This document shows positions 12,106 through 23,598 of a stretch of 64,000 nucleotides of DNA, one piece after another. The position numbers were made by a program, and so were the translations under genes. The notes under the pieces were generated by a model, which was given only the letters and a program-made list of their open reading frames with translations, made no database searches and had not been told where the DNA came from. Within the stretch, counting starts at the first letter, position 1; every line of letters begins with the position of its first letter. Origin of the DNA: Andrena cerasifolii (Eukaryota > Arthropoda > Insecta > Hymenoptera > Andrenidae); contig NC_135123.1 of assembly GCF_050908995.1 (NCBI RefSeq), forward strand, positions 1,488,001 through 1,552,000, in the 5' to 3' direction.

Positions 12106-12562
12106 TTTAGAAGGAACCTGCCGACCGACGAGTTTAGACCGGTTCTGCGCATGTTGGCGCCCATTGGCTATGCCACCACCAATGGTCTTTCGGCTGCGCG
12201 TCCGTTCTGCGCCGAAAGCATTGGCGTGGCGCCACTTTCGTATATACCGCGTGTTTCGACTTTTCGTCGGTTTTGATTGTCTCTTTTTTATTGCAAATGT
12301 CTGTTCAAGAATAGTTGACGAAAATGTGTCACAGATGTAAAATTACGGGAAATGCAATCAAATTCGCGGTTCCCCATCCAACAAAATAAAAAAGGAAAGG
12401 TAAGCAACTGAAATATTATAAGTAACTGAAATATTATATGTAACTGAAGTATTATAAGCAACTGAAGTATTATAAGCAACTGAAATATTATAAGGATAAA
12501 TATTAACCTGAAAGGCCTGAAAAATGTATACTTTAATTTAATGGGAAACGTTTCTCTTACAG
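12106..12562. other. GC-rich block, TATA-like site and 18-bp tandem repeat
   Basis: Positions 12106-12250 are GC-rich and unlike the neighbours, ending near CGTATATACCGCG at about 12240, which may be a promoter of the following mariner-type element. A small open stretch (12324-12396) ends at a possible donor GTAAGC. Positions 12403-12492 hold about five copies of a 17-18 bp unit near GTAACTGAAATATTATAA. No gene is assigned. Confidence 0.45.
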
Positions 12563-13086
12563 ATAGTTCACTCTGGACAAAGAAAGATTATTATAAATAT
12601 TTACAATGACAAGAAAGCTCAATTTACGGAGATGAAGCACAAAGAAATGATAAAATTAGTGGGAAATACTTACGGTATGGGATATCGTACCGTCGTCGAA
12701 ACTTTAAAAGAATTTAAAAGGACGGGGACCGTTACTTCACCTTCGAAGAAACGGGTAAGGCCCGATATAATGCAGATGCCGGAAGACGAAATTGGAGAAA
12801 TAAGGAAGCATGTGCACGCCTTTTGGGAACGAAGAGAACTACCGACAGTTCCGAGAGTTTTGGCGGCGATCCAAAGAGATGAAAATTTACCAATTTTATC
12901 GCAGAGTACGTTATAACGCCTCTTGAAGAAAATGAACTTCAAGTACGTACAAAGACAACGCAATAGTGCCCTTATCGAGCGGGAAGATATAATTCGTTGA
13001 CGCCGAACGTTCATTACCAAAATTCGAGAATTCAGAGCAGCGGGAAGGCTAATTTATTATTTGAACGAGACATGGGTAAATGCAGG
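12563..13086 (+). pseudogene. Tc1/mariner-like transposase, nonfunctional and truncated
   Basis: After acceptor CTCTTACAG (12562) the frame encodes a helix-turn-helix N-terminus (HSGQRKIIINIY; KLVGNTYGMGYRTVVETLKE), a linker (KRTGTVTSPSKK) and the start of a DDE catalytic domain (LIYYLNETWVNAG). In this family the last motif normally has Asp before ETW; here it is Asn. Two in-frame stops occur, TAA at about 12914 and TGA at about 12999, each at a place where the family has an aromatic residue. The gene is cut at about 13086, where the LINE begins. It is a dead remnant. Confidence 0.75.
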
Positions 13087-13229
13087 CGACTCACAGCAGT
13101 GAGTGTGGGTGGACAACACCATAACTTCGGCATCGAACGCCAGAGAAAGGGGCCTGACGATTCTCCATCTCATCGTACCCCCCTCTTTCCCTTTTCCTTT
13201 CGTTACCTTCACTCCCTCCTCTTTCCATC

Positions 13230-14698
13230 CTAAACTCCTTTCTCTCTATTTCCCACCTTGACAACTCCCTCCCCTCCTCCCTCTCTCTCTCCTTTACCTC
13301 TTTCAGACATAGTCTGGCCAACTCCCCTCCCTCTCCCCTGCTCAGCTTCTCTTCGTACCTCCACGCCCTTCCTCCCGCTCACGTCCTCAGCTTTTCCCTC
13401 TTCGTCTCCTCCCTCACCATATATCCTGGCGTCCTCCAGTCTACCCCCAACGACCACCTTATGAACCTTTCCTGTACCCTCTCCACCTCCTCCCTTCCCT
13501 TCCACCCCCATACCTCTGCCCCGTACCCCAATACCGTCCGCACCAGCGCACCAAACAGCCACATCCTCTTTCCCCAATCCTTTCCAAATTTCCTTTTCCC
13601 AATTCCCCAGACCTGTCGCATTACGACCCCTACCTTTTTCACCCTGTCCTGGATGTGCGCCTCCTGTCCCCCGTTTTTCTTAAACACATATCCTAAGTAC
13701 TTAAACTCCGTTACCTCCTCAACCTCCTTTCCTTTCCACTTCCAATCCACCTTTCTGTCTCTCCCTCCCCCTTTTCTGAACCTTACCACTTTTGTCTTCC
13801 CCACGTTAACCTCCAGGTTCTTTCCCTCCAAGTATCTTTCTAGTCGCCTGATCATACTTTCCATCTCTTCCTCTTTTCCCGCCAGCAACACCAGGTCATC
13901 CGCATATGCCAGGGAGCATATCCTCCTGCCTCCTATTCGCACCCCTCCCTAATTCCCTTTACTTAGCTCCTCCTCTACATCCGCTATCAGCAGATTAAAC
14001 AAAATGGGGCTCAGCGGGCACCCTTACCTTAGACCTTTCGATGTCCAGAATTCCTCCCCTATCTCCCCTCCCACCTTTACTTTGCTGATTGTCTCCCTAT
14101 ATATTTCCTTAACCCTCTCCCTCAGCCCCTCCCCTACCCCTCTCTTCTCCATTGCCTCCCATAATTTCCTCCTGTCCACCGTGTCGAAAGCAGCCTTCAG
14201 ATCCACAAACAGCGCTACCAGTTTACACTTGCCCGTTCTGGTCTGCTTCCCTATCACGTGATTTAACACATAAATTTGGTCCACTGTCCCTCTCCCTCTC
14301 CCTCTCCTGAACCCTGCCTGATTTTGCGGGATCATCCCCTTCCCTTCCACCTTCGGCTCCAGTCTCTCTCTCAGCACCGCTGCATACACCTTGTACAGGG
14401 TCGGCATGAGCGTTACTCCCCTGTAGTCCTGCACCCCTGTCCCCCTTCCCTTCTTCCCCAGTGGCGCCTCCTTCCACCCCTGCGGCCAGCCTTCGCCATT
14501 AACCCCTCCTTCCACCCCTGCGGCCATCCTTCTCCCTCCCATACCCTCCTGCAAATCTCCCATGCTGCCTCTACCCCCTTCTCTTCGCCAAATTTCCAGG
14601 CTTCGTTTGGTATCCCGCCCCCTCCCATCGCCTTTCCCTCGTTCAGTCTCCTCAATACCTTTCTTATTTCCTCTTTGCTTATTCCTTCTTCCTCTCAC
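13230..14698 (-). pseudogene. LINE ORF2 reverse transcriptase domain
   Basis: Sense reading from 14698 shows YRGVTLMPTLYKVYAAVL, MIPQNQAGFRRGRG, LVALFVDLKAAFDTVDR and the catalytic box CSLAYADDLVLLA (YADD, about 13890). It then gives the thumb and a C-terminal GYGAEVWGWKG segment. These are standard LINE RT blocks. Between the FWTSKGLR block and YADD there are two in-frame stops, TAA near 14028 and TAG near 13951, with homologous sequence continuing in the same frame. The copy is therefore nearly intact but nonfunctional. Confidence 0.85.
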
Positions 14699-15011
14699 TT
14701 CCTCCTATTCCCCTCCCCTCTCATCCTTACCCTGTTTTCCACTCCCCCTAGCAGTCCCATGAAGTATTCCTTCCACTCCTCTCTCTTTATCTTTTCGTCC
14801 ACCCGCTTCCTTCTTTTCCTTCCCCTGTTCACTATCTCTCATACTTTGTTTTCTGTTTTCGCTTCCGCCACCTCCCTTATCAGCCTCTCCCTCTCTTCCC
14901 ATTTTTTCCTCTCGCACAGTTCTTTGTACTCTCTCCTTTTCCTTTTATACTCTTCCCTCGTTCCCTCCCCCGTCTCCCTCGCCTTAGCTCTCTTCTCACC
15001 TGCCTCTTCAT

Positions 15012-16040
15012 TTACCTGGTTTCTCCGTCCCACCACCCCTCTTTCCGCCTCGTCTCCTTGTCCCCTGTCTCCTCCCCTTTCCTCATCACCTCCTTAACCC
15101 TTTCTACCATCTTACTCACCACCTCCTGTATCCCTTCCCCTTCTATGCCCACTCCTTCCATCCCCCTCATAAACTCCTCTTTCATCCTTGCCGACCACCG
15201 CCCTCCTCCTACCTTTCTTTCCCTCACTTTTCCTCTTCTCTCCCCCACTCCTCCCTCCCTCATCGTCACCACCATCGGATGGGGATCTGACTCCACTCTG
15301 TCCCCTATCTCCATCCTTTCCACCCCCATTCTCGTCCTCTCATCCCCCAACACATAGTCGATCACCGTTGCCCCTCTTCCCCCCGTGTAAGTGTATTCCC
15401 CCTCTTCGTCCCCTTCTATGCTCCCGTTCAAGATTTCCCACCCCGTCTCTTCAATTAGTTTTACTAAGCTTCTTCCGTCCCTGTTTACCTTCCTATCTTT
15501 CGACATTCTTCCCCCTCCCTCCTCCTCCTCCTCTCCTCCCTCTATCCTGCCGCCTAGCGTTCCTGTCCTCGCATTGAAGTTCCCCCCTATTATCGTCCTC
15601 TCTCCCTCCTTCTGCCCCTCCATCCATCCTTTGATCCTTTCCAGCTTCCTCTCCATGTCCTCGTTCACGTATACTGCCACCACCGTCCATTCCTCCTCCC
15701 CCGCCTTTATTCTTTCCACCAAAATTCCTTCTTCTTCTCCATGATCTCGTTCCTGTCCTACTTCCATCTCTTCCCTCACCCCTATCACTATGCCCCCCAT
15801 CGCTCTCCTCCTCTTATTCCTTCTCTTTGCCCACTGCGTCTTTCACCTGTATCCCGTCCGCAGCCTGTGATTAATCCTATTTCATCCCTTCTCTTCTATC
15901 AATGTCTCCAAAACCACTATTACTTCCCATTCCCCTATCTTCTTCCAAAATTCCTCTTCCTTGCTTGCCACCCTCGCTACATTCCAGAACGCTATCCTCC
16001 AGCTTTTCGTTTCTTCCGGTTGTTCTATCGCTCCCCTTTT
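15012..16040 (-). pseudogene. LINE ORF2 endonuclease domain (APE type)
   Basis: Sense reading begins near 16040 with RIAFWNVARVASK and VIVVLETL, typical of the APE-like endonuclease N-terminus. It continues after stops into 15800-15012 with YVNEDMERKLE, IIGGNFNARTG, and VESDPHPMVV. The family motif is GDFNA; here the Asp is Asn (AAC), a single-base change in a catalytic residue. The domain would nick target DNA to prime reverse transcription. Stops near 15840-15890 and the D-to-N change indicate loss of function. Confidence 0.75.
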
Positions 16041-16157
16041 CTCTCCCTCCACCCTTAGTTTTTTTTATCCTTCAGCTCCCTGTCTCCCTTCTGTCTTTCC
16101 CACCTCTTCGCTGCCCCTAACTCCTTCTCGCCCCTCATTTGCTCCCCCTTCTGCCCT

Positions 16158-16937
16158 TCACCTCTCCTTCCCTCTCCAGTCTTTTAGTACCTCCCCCTGC
16201 TCATCCCAGAACCACGTTTTCCCCTCTATCTGTATCTTCCCGTACTTTACTCTCACACTATTCCCTTTTCTTTCCTCCTCTTCTCCTAACACCCTTAACT
16301 GCCACTGCATCTTTCTTTCTTTCCAGGTCAGATCGTCTCCTATCCTTTCCTTTCCCCCTTTTAGCTTTCCTTTGTTCCTCATTATTTCTCTCTTCACTTC
16401 CATGCTCTCCATTTTCACCTCCAGCATCACTTCCTCCCTCCCTTGCCCTCTTCCTCCAAGCTCCCTCACTCTCTCTATTCTCCCCTGTATCCCTACTACA
16501 TCCAGCACTTCATTTGCCCTCCTCATCGCCGTTCCCTCCCTACCTACCCCTTTAACTATAATGTTCTTCCTTCTCTCTTCTCTCTCATTCATTTCTAGTT
16601 TTCTTTCCATCCCCTGAACCCTTGTTTCCCATTCATCCCGTCCTGTGTCCTTCCCCACCCCTTCTCCTCTCCTTCCTTCTCCGACTCCCTCCTCCTTTTT
16701 CCTCCTCATTTCTAAATTCTTTAGCCTTTCCTCCATTTCCTTGATCTTCTCCTCCTCTCTCTCCACCTCTTCTAATCTTTTTTCCACCCTTTCCATTCTA
16801 TTTCCCAACTCTTTCTTCTCTCTTCTCCACTTGTCCTCCCATTCTTCCATTTTCTCTCTTAGTAACGCCATATCTTCCCTCGCCTCTCTCCCTTGTTCCT
16901 TTACTTCCTCCAGATCCTTTCTCATCTCCGCCCTCAT
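16158..16937 (-). CDS. LINE ORF1-like protein with long coiled coil
   Basis: This 259-codon uninterrupted ORF starts at ATG (MRAEMRKDLEEV). Residues 1 to about 110 are a charged coiled coil (repeated Glu/Lys/Arg heptads). Residues about 120-250 contain REERRKNIIVKGVG, a segment on identity/order of helices, and KIQIEGKTWFWDEQGEVL, resembling the RRM-like and C-terminal domains of LINE ORF1 proteins. Such proteins trimerise and bind element RNA as chaperones. A second charged ORF (16938-17291) lies directly upstream in the same strand and may be part of the same protein or the leader. Confidence 0.65.
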   Translation of the reverse strand: MRAEMRKDLEEVKEQGREAREDMALLREKMEEWEDKWRREKKELGNRMERVEKRLEEVEREEEKIKEMEERLKNLEMRRKKEEGVGEGRRGEGVGKDTGRDEWETRVQGMERKLEMNEREERRKNIIVKGVGREGTAMRRANEVLDVVGIQGRIERVRELGGRGQGREEVMLEVKMESMEVKREIMRNKGKLKGGKERIGDDLTWKERKMQWQLRVLGEEEERKGNSVRVKYGKIQIEGKTWFWDEQGEVLKDWRGKER

Positions 16938-17356
16938 TTATTTTATTAGCCTCTCTATACCTCCCCTCTCTCTTTCTTCCACCGGCGATCTTCCTACCTT
17001 CCTACTCTTTTGGAACGCTTCTATTGCTCTCTCTTTCCCATGACCCTGTTCCTCTTTCTCTCTCTTTCTCTTCCACAACTCCGTAACTTCCCCTATGCTT
17101 CCTCCACTCATGCTCCTTTCCCTTGCCAGTCTCTCTGCATTCGTTTTCCTACCTCTCTTTTTCGCCTCTTCTTCCTTTTCGTCTACCTTCCTCTCTGTTT
17201 CTACCCCTTCTTTCCCTTTTACCTCTCCCTTTTCTCCCTCTTTCCCTTCCATCCTATTTTCTTTACCTTCGCCTATTTCCTCTTCTCTCACTCCCTACTT
17301 TATCTACTGTCTCCGCTATATCCTTATTTCCTTTCTTCACCGCCCGATGTCTCTAT

Positions 17357-17624
17357 TGTGGGAATATAGTGTCTAGGTTGGATCGCTACGGCGTCGAGTC
17401 GGGCACCGAGGCATAGACACCTCGGGCCCTCCGCGATATGCGTCGCCGTCTTGATGACGGCATTTGTTTGGATAAGGACGCCCGGTCCTTAGCGCGTGAC
17501 TCGTCGTCGAGAGATCGAGAGGCAGTCCGACGACGAGGTGTAGCCGAGTAACATCTCCAAAAATATAACAGATACTGTGGGTTTTTCATTCAGCTTTATC
17601 ATTTCCCAATTCCCATCTCCCACA
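17357..17624 (+). repeat. Probable 5' LTR of the SAP-Gag gypsy element
   Basis: The segment starts TGTGGGA and ends TCCCACA, the short inverted ends expected of an LTR, and sits about 500 bp before gag. It contains two good hairpins: GCCGTC-ttgat-GACGGC near 17432 and CTCGTCGTCG paired with CGACGACGAG near 17500-17540. No 3' LTR copy was found downstream, so the boundary rests on the termini and position only. Confidence 0.55.
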
Positions 17625-17782
17625 GTATTCATCAGAAGTGGGATTGCGAATTTTCGCGACCGGTTCGCTCGATGTCTGTTCGTGTTCCGAAGTTGTGATA
17701 ATTTATAGTGGAAGGACGTCGTCGTGACTCATGGATAGTGGCGTTAGAAGTTGTTCCGCCTTGTGTTAACAATTGTTAGTTG

Positions 17783-17998
17783 GTGATCTCGGTTCGCGGA
17801 GCTGTGTGCATACCGAAATCGGGAACAAGTTGTCCAAGACAGTTGTTATTTTGTGATCTCGTTTCGAGGAGCTGTGTGCATACCGAAACCGAGAACAAGT
17901 TGTCCAAGACAGTTGTTACTTTGTGATCTCGTTTCGAGGAGCTGTGTGCACACCGAAACCGAGAACAATTTGTCCAAACCACCTCGCGGAGCTTTGTG
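17783..17998 (+). repeat. 70-bp tandem repeat in the gypsy leader
   Basis: GTGATCTCG starts at 17783, 17853 and 17923, giving an exact 70-bp period and about three copies, the last partial. Each unit contains CGAGGAGCTGTGTGCA, ACCGA and GAACAA.TTGTCCAA. It lies between LTR and gag, the region that holds packaging signals in retroelements. Confidence 0.9.
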
Positions 17999-18141
17999 CA
18001 CACCGAGACATTGAGTGGTAATTGTGGGACTTAGTGTATTTGAAGACAGCTGTGCGCGTTTGTGTTTTCGCGTGTGCTCGTCTACCGGTGGCTGAGTGAC
18101 GGACATTGACTTTGGTTTAGCGTTTCTATAATCTCGTAACA

Positions 18142-19194
18142 ATGGATAAACTTTCGGCGTGTACCGTTGCCCAGTTGAAAGAGTGTCTAAAAAAATTGGG
18201 CCTCCCGACGACCGGCACGAAGGCCGAGCTGCTTACGCGACTGGCGGCCACGGACGTTGATTCGTGGTTTGTGCACCACGAAGAAGGTGCTACAGGATTG
18301 GAACCGCACCAGGATGGTACATCTGACTCGACGTGGGAGAGTGGTGTGGATACGCGTTTCGAACATGGCGAGCGTCCCCCGGAAGTAAAGACCAGGCATG
18401 TGGAAACGCGTGAAACCATTCCTGAACACGTCCAAAGAGAGCTTGATCTCCTCCGACGGGAGAGAGACGTATTGCAGAGGGAGCTGACTCTAACAAGGGG
18501 TGAGCGAATTAATCCAGTGCCCCCTCGGATTCGGGAAGTCAGTGAAATGCTGCCTGCCTTTACCGGTGAGGCTGACACTTTTGAAAACTGGAAGGAACAG
18601 TTACTGTTTCTTCGTACTACGTTTGGGTTAGACGAAAACTCGGTGAAGATATTGGTGAGCACGAGGCTGAAGGACACGGCTTATGCCTGGTTCCACTCTG
18701 GGCCGGCGTACATGCGGATGACGGTAGACGATCTTTTAGCAAAGATGAACCGCATGTTCAATCAGCGACCGAACGAAATGGTACTGCGGAGGAGGTTTGA
18801 GGCGAGAGTGTGGAAACCTAGAGAGACCTTCGCGCAGTATCTACATGACAAGGTGATACTGGCGAATCGAGTTCCAGTCCCGGAAGCTGAGCTGGTCCAC
18901 TACGTGATCGACGGGGTTCCGGATTCGCGTCTGCGTGATCAGGCGCGAATGCATAGATTCAAGACGCAGGAGGACTTGTTGGAAGCGTTCGAGATGATGA
19001 CGTTGGACGAGGACACGAAGGAGGCCAGCGGCCGCAGGTTCGCGACAAGAGGGCGTGCTACCGGTGTGGCAGCAAGGACCATAGAGTTGCAACTTGTCCA
19101 AAGTAGCAGGCGAAGGAGCAACCGCCGACCTCTGCGGCGACTACGAACGTCGTTCAATCTGTCGCTGGTGGTGAGCCGTATACAGCGACCCTGA
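18142..19194 (+). pseudogene. gag: Ty3/gypsy Gag with N-terminal SAP domain, frameshifted before the zinc knuckle
   Basis: ATG at 18142 (MDKLSACTVAQLKECLKK). Residues about 5-37 fit a SAP motif (LKECLKKLGLPTTGTKAELLTRL), a helix-extended-helix DNA/RNA-binding module. A coiled segment follows, then a retrotransposon Gag capsid-like region (FENWKEQLLFL; YAWFHSG; FAQYLHDKVILAN). The CCHC knuckle (CYRCGSKDHRVATC, from 19056) lies in another frame, the same one as pol, so a frameshift occurs at about 19030-19050. Gag would build the particle; the knuckle binds element RNA. Confidence 0.82.
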
Positions 19195-19238
19195 GTTACA
19201 CCGTTAAGGACAGCAGTGGTAACCCTTGCACTTTTAGC

Positions 19239-22022
19239 GTGGTCGCGAAGATCGATTCGGGCTCTCCCATTAGCTTGATTAAGGATGACTTTGTTCCGTA
19301 TCACGGGCGCCAACCTGTCCCGTCGAGTATGACTCCGTATCACGGCATGTATGGGTCGAAATTGAATGTATTAAGCTTGTTCGAGAATGATTGTAGCGTT
19401 AATGAAATACCGTTGAGTCTGATGTTTCATGTTGTGCCGACCGAGACAATGGTCTTTGCTGCGATACTAGGTAGGGACTTTATGTCTTATCCCGGTATTA
19501 ACGTTTCGTTAAGCGGGGAAGTTGCCATTTCGCGAGGGATGAGTGGTGAGAAGGAACAGGTCGGTGATGTCAATGAAATTTTACACATTGCTTGCGATAT
19601 CGTTGGCGAAAGGGTGTCCCAGGACTTGAATATAGACCCGCAAATTGACCACGATGTAAGTGAAGATCTTAGGAGTATTTTTGAAACCACTTATACCAAC
19701 CACGCGATTTCTGATCTAGGTCCGAGTGAAATCGAGATGGCGATTGTTTTGAAACACTACCAGCCCGTTAGCTTTCGTCCGCGACGACTGTCTTATTTTG
19801 ATAAGGAAAGGTTGAGGGTCGTTTTGGACAAACTGTTGAAGGATGGTATCATCCGGCCTAGTAATTCCCCGTACGCTAGCCCCATTGTTCTCGTACCGAA
19901 GAAGAACGGAGAAGTGCGGTTATGCATAGATTACCGAAAGGTTAATGAGATTACAATTAGAGACAACTTCCCGACACCCCTGATCGATGACCATTTGGAT
20001 CGGTTGCGCGATAAGTGCTACTATAGTTGCCTCGACTTGACGAATGGATTTTATCACGTGAAAATGGCCGAACCGTTCATAAAGTTCACATCTTTTGTGA
20101 CTCCTCTTGGACAGTTTGAATATCTGCGTATGCCATTCGGGTTGACTAACGCGCCACGGGTTTTCCAGCGGTTTGTAAATAGTATATTCGCCGAACTAAT
20201 CCAGCAGGATAAAATTCTGTTATACCTGGATGACATCCTCGTGGCCACTCGGGATGTTCGTGAACATCTCGAGATTTTGAGGAAAGTATTTAGTCTTGCG
20301 GCACGAAATAAATTGTCGTTTCGCCTGGACAAATGTTCATTTTTGTATGGAGAAATCACTTACTTGGGCTATGTGGTCAGCCAAGAAGGCATCCGGCCTA
20401 GTCGGGAAAACACCGACGCTGTTTTGAAATACCCAATTCCTCGTAATGCGAGGGATGTGCATCGCTTTGTCGGATTGGCGAGTTACTTCCGAAAATTCAT
20501 TAAGGACTTCTCCCGTATTGCAAAACCGTTGTATGACCTTATCAGGAAAAATGTTGAATTTCGGTTCGGAAGTGACGAACTAGGTGCTTTCGAGGCATTG
20601 AAACATTGTCTCGCGTCGCGGCCGATTTTGGCCTTGTACTCACCCAAATTAGAAACTGAATTGCATTGTGACGCGAGTTCGAGTGGCTTTGGGGCCATCT
20701 TGCTACAGAAGCAGCCAGATAAAGTCCTCAAACCCGTTTTTTTTTTCAGCAAACGAACTAGTGCCGCTGAGGCGAAGTATCACAGCTTCGAATTGGAATG
20801 TCTAGCAGCTGTTTATGCAATACAAAGGTTTCACGTATATCTGGCTGGAATTCCATTTAAGATCCTTACTGATTGCGATAGCTTTAGGCTCACGCTAAAT
20901 AAGCAGAGTGTCAATCCGCGGATATCACGTTGGGCACTTTTTTTACAGTCTTACGATTATCAGATTGAGCATCGCCCCGGTACAAAAATGTCGCATGTTG
21001 ATGCACTCAGTCGGTGTTATGTGATACTGGTCTTGGAGGGTAATCCGTTCGAACGAACCCTGTGTTTGAAACAGGATAAGGATGAGGTCATTCGAAAGAT
21101 ACGCGGAGAATTGGAGACTCGGGAGGATAAACATTTTGAGTTGCGCGACGGTTTGGTCTATCGGAAATGGAAGGATAAGTTGCTCTTTTATGTTCCCGAA
21201 TGTTTAGAGTCCAACGTTATTCGAACGTGTCATGACGATCTTGGCCACGTTGGCTCTCATAAGGCTGTCAACAACATAATGCAGGTTTATTGGTTCCCGA
21301 GATTGCACGAGAAGGTGAAAAAACATATCGCCAACTGTCTTAAGTGTGTTGAGTTTTCACCGGTTAGCGGTAGACGCGAGGGATATTTGCATTGCTTACC
21401 GAAGGGGGATTTGCCGTTCCAGACGCTTCACGTTGATCATCTGGGTCCACTTGAAAAGGCTGGCCGGGGGTACAAACATATCTTGTCTATTGTCGACGGC
21501 TTTACAAAATTCGCGTGATTGTACCCTTGTAAATCTACGACCACGGAAGAGACATTAGGGCATTTGACCGACTATTACCGAGCGTATAGCAGGCCCAAAC
21601 GCTTAGTGAGCGACCGAGGGACTTGTTTCACATCCGTTAAATTCACCTCATATCTTGAAGAACTGTCTGTTGTGCATGTGCTGGTTGCGGTCGGCACACC
21701 GCGTGGGAATGGGCAGGTTGAGCGTTATAATCGAATTATTTTACCGATGCTGTCGAAATTAGCCGAGGAGCCAAACAAATGGGATCGCGTTTTGGGCTCA
21801 GTCGAATACGCGGTCAATAATACAGTTTGTCGTTCGATAGGCGACACGCCATGTAAACTATTGTTCGGGATCGACCAACGAGGAGAATCGAGCGATCGAA
21901 TCCGGGACATGTTGCAGGTGTTACGTTCGGAACGAAAAATTTTTCTTTTTAAGACGGGGTATGCATCAACAACGCCTAGCGTTATGGGAAATCCCTCGTT
22001 GATCATACTCCCGCCTAGTTAG
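19239..22022 (+). pseudogene. pol: Ty3/gypsy Pol (protease, RT, RNase H, integrase), one internal stop
   Basis: The frame encodes an aspartic protease (VAKIDSGSPISLI), reverse transcriptase (SPIVLVPKKNGEVRLCIDYR; LYLDDILVATRD), RNase H (ELHCDASSSGFGAIL; LTDCDSF; HVDALSR), and integrase with an HHCC finger (CHDDLGHVGSH...CLKC) and core Asp residues (LHVDHLGP; VSDRGTCF) and Glu (GNGQVERYN). A TGA at 21516-21518 interrupts integrase after FTKFA and the same frame continues to 22022. The C-terminal integrase tail and 3' LTR are missing. The element makes and integrates DNA copies of its RNA when intact; this copy cannot. Confidence 0.92.
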
Positions 22023-22456
22023 TTAATAATAAATTAGTAAAATCAGAACCCCTTCTTCGAAGCATCGTCGCCTCGACATATTGCCGTCCCGTGATAAGGA
22101 TAAGGCGGTGCTGACGCAGCGGCGTTCTCACTAGAAAGTCGCGCTCCGAAAGATCCAGTGGCTCTCTTGCTGTACCGAATTCGCTCTGTGTAAGCGGCAG
22201 GAGTGTGGTTCAACAATGCCTTGCAGCATTGTGGGAGAGCCCTCGTTGAGCGCACCTCTGACCGTCGCGCTAAACATTGTAACATAACCAGTAACGGCTA
22301 CATCAGGAATGCGCACACTGGGTTCCTTCTTGGAAGATTGACGGAATTGTATACTTTACATCCGGTCACCGATGCAGGGAAAGACGCCTTCCCACGGTTT
22401 TGTCGCACGTTTCGTGGATTGTTAATTAGTTAGGAATTGTTCTTTTAGACCCCTAT

Positions 22457-22508
22457 CACAATTTCTGATAGTCAACCGACTGTGGGATTCCCCTAGTCAG
22501 AAATTGTG
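22457..22508. repeat. Three-way-junction motif, copy 1
   Basis: Outer stem CACAATTTCTGA/TCAGAAATTGTG (12 bp, 22457-22468 with 22497-22508) encloses AGTC-aacc-GACT and GGG-att-CCC. Two further copies lie at 23204 and 23561. Confidence 0.75.
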
Positions 22509-22998
22509 TATATAAATTTATGTATGATGAGGAAAAGGCCTTCAGCTGTGTGAAATTGTACTGTGTTGATGTCATGGTTTATAGTGCGTACATATGTTCC
22601 GCAAATACAGTTAATATAATTTTCTCGATCATATATTTGAATCAAGAGAGTATGACGGATGGATGTGAGCAAACACACATACACCCCGCCTCGCTAAGTA
22701 GAGGGGCCCATGCATGGTCAAGCGATAAGATGCAGCGTAAGCTTTTTCGACGCGGACCCACCCTGGCCGCTGCCGAGAGCGTGAAGCTGCAACACTCTGT
22801 GACGATAAATCGTGAGGTGCGTGTCATTGGGTCCGCGAAGTCTTATAGAGTTCTCCGGTCTACTGTGTAACCGCGTGAAAGACTCAACTTTGCGAAACAA
22901 TTCAAATCCTAAACTTTTCAAAACTAATTATTCGCTTAACTTACTCAGTTAATAATTTAATTTACATTATTTCCGTTTCAATTTATAATTCAAATCAA

Positions 22999-23020
22999 GT
23001 GTGTGTGTGTGTGTGTGTGT
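22999..23020. repeat. (GT)n microsatellite
   Basis: About eleven uninterrupted GT dinucleotides. Confidence 0.95.
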
Positions 23021-23203
23021 TTTCGCGTCTAATCCTTCTTTCTGATTCAGGTTTATCAGCGATCCAGAAAGTTTTCCAAAACTCAAAAAGCGAATTTAAA
23101 AGCAGATTTACATTTATATTATTGCGACTGTCTGGTGAGTTCCCTTTCTTATCTTTTTCTTTACCACTTATTTGGCACTGTTAAAATTTAATGCATCTAA
23201 CTA

Positions 23204-23253
23204 ATAATTTCTGACAGTCAAACGACTGTGGGATTTCCCTAGTCAGAAATTAT
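23204..23253. repeat. Three-way-junction motif, copy 2
   Basis: Outer stem ATAATTTCTGA/TCAGAAATTAT (11 bp) encloses AGTC-aaac-GACT and GGG-attt-CCC. Compared with copy 1, the outer stem changes C-G to T-A at one pair, so pairing is kept. Confidence 0.75.
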
Positions 23254-23560
23254 AATCAATTATATTAGTACCTGAACTTTATACAATTATTGATCGATCA
23301 TTTCCATAATTTATGTTATGTTCTTTTGATTTCATCCGTTATTCAACATTAAAATTTTATTTATACTCAAACTCTACTAGTGAATTACCTATCTGATTCC
23401 ATTGAAAAGACCCGTATGGGACTGGAGCAACGACGATCCCAAAATCTACCCCTTATCCTTCTGAGAAGGTACCTAAATAATTATTAACTAAAAGAATCGA
23501 CTGTTACGACTGCGGCGAGCTTCCTTGCTTTTTCTAAATCATAAACTCAATCCAGCAATA

Positions 23561-23598
23561 CTTGATAGTCTAACGACTGTGGGATACCCCTAATCGAT
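23561..23598. repeat. Three-way-junction motif, copy 3
   Basis: The two inner hairpins are kept (AGTC-taac-GACT and GGG-ata-CCC). The outer stem is weaker, TTGA/TCGA with one wobble pair. Confidence 0.6.

Larger units (their letters stand above)
13087..17350 (-). mobile_element. Non-LTR retrotransposon (LINE), minus strand
   Basis: The sense strand is strongly purine-rich (GA-rich), giving Glu/Lys/Gly/Arg-rich proteins and Ser/Pro/Phe-rich antisense ORFs. Order in sense direction: 5' region (from about 17350), basic/acidic ORF1, APE-type endonuclease, reverse transcriptase. No poly(A)/poly(T) tail was seen at the 3' edge (about 13087), which abuts the mariner remnant. The clade cannot be fixed by eye. 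Several in-frame stops and a changed endonuclease residue mean this copy is inactive. Confidence 0.85.

Noticed and set aside
13258..17416. Many long plus-strand ORFs rich in Ser, Pro, Phe and Leu
   Set aside because: They are antisense shadows of the purine-rich LINE on the minus strand, which has the real domains.
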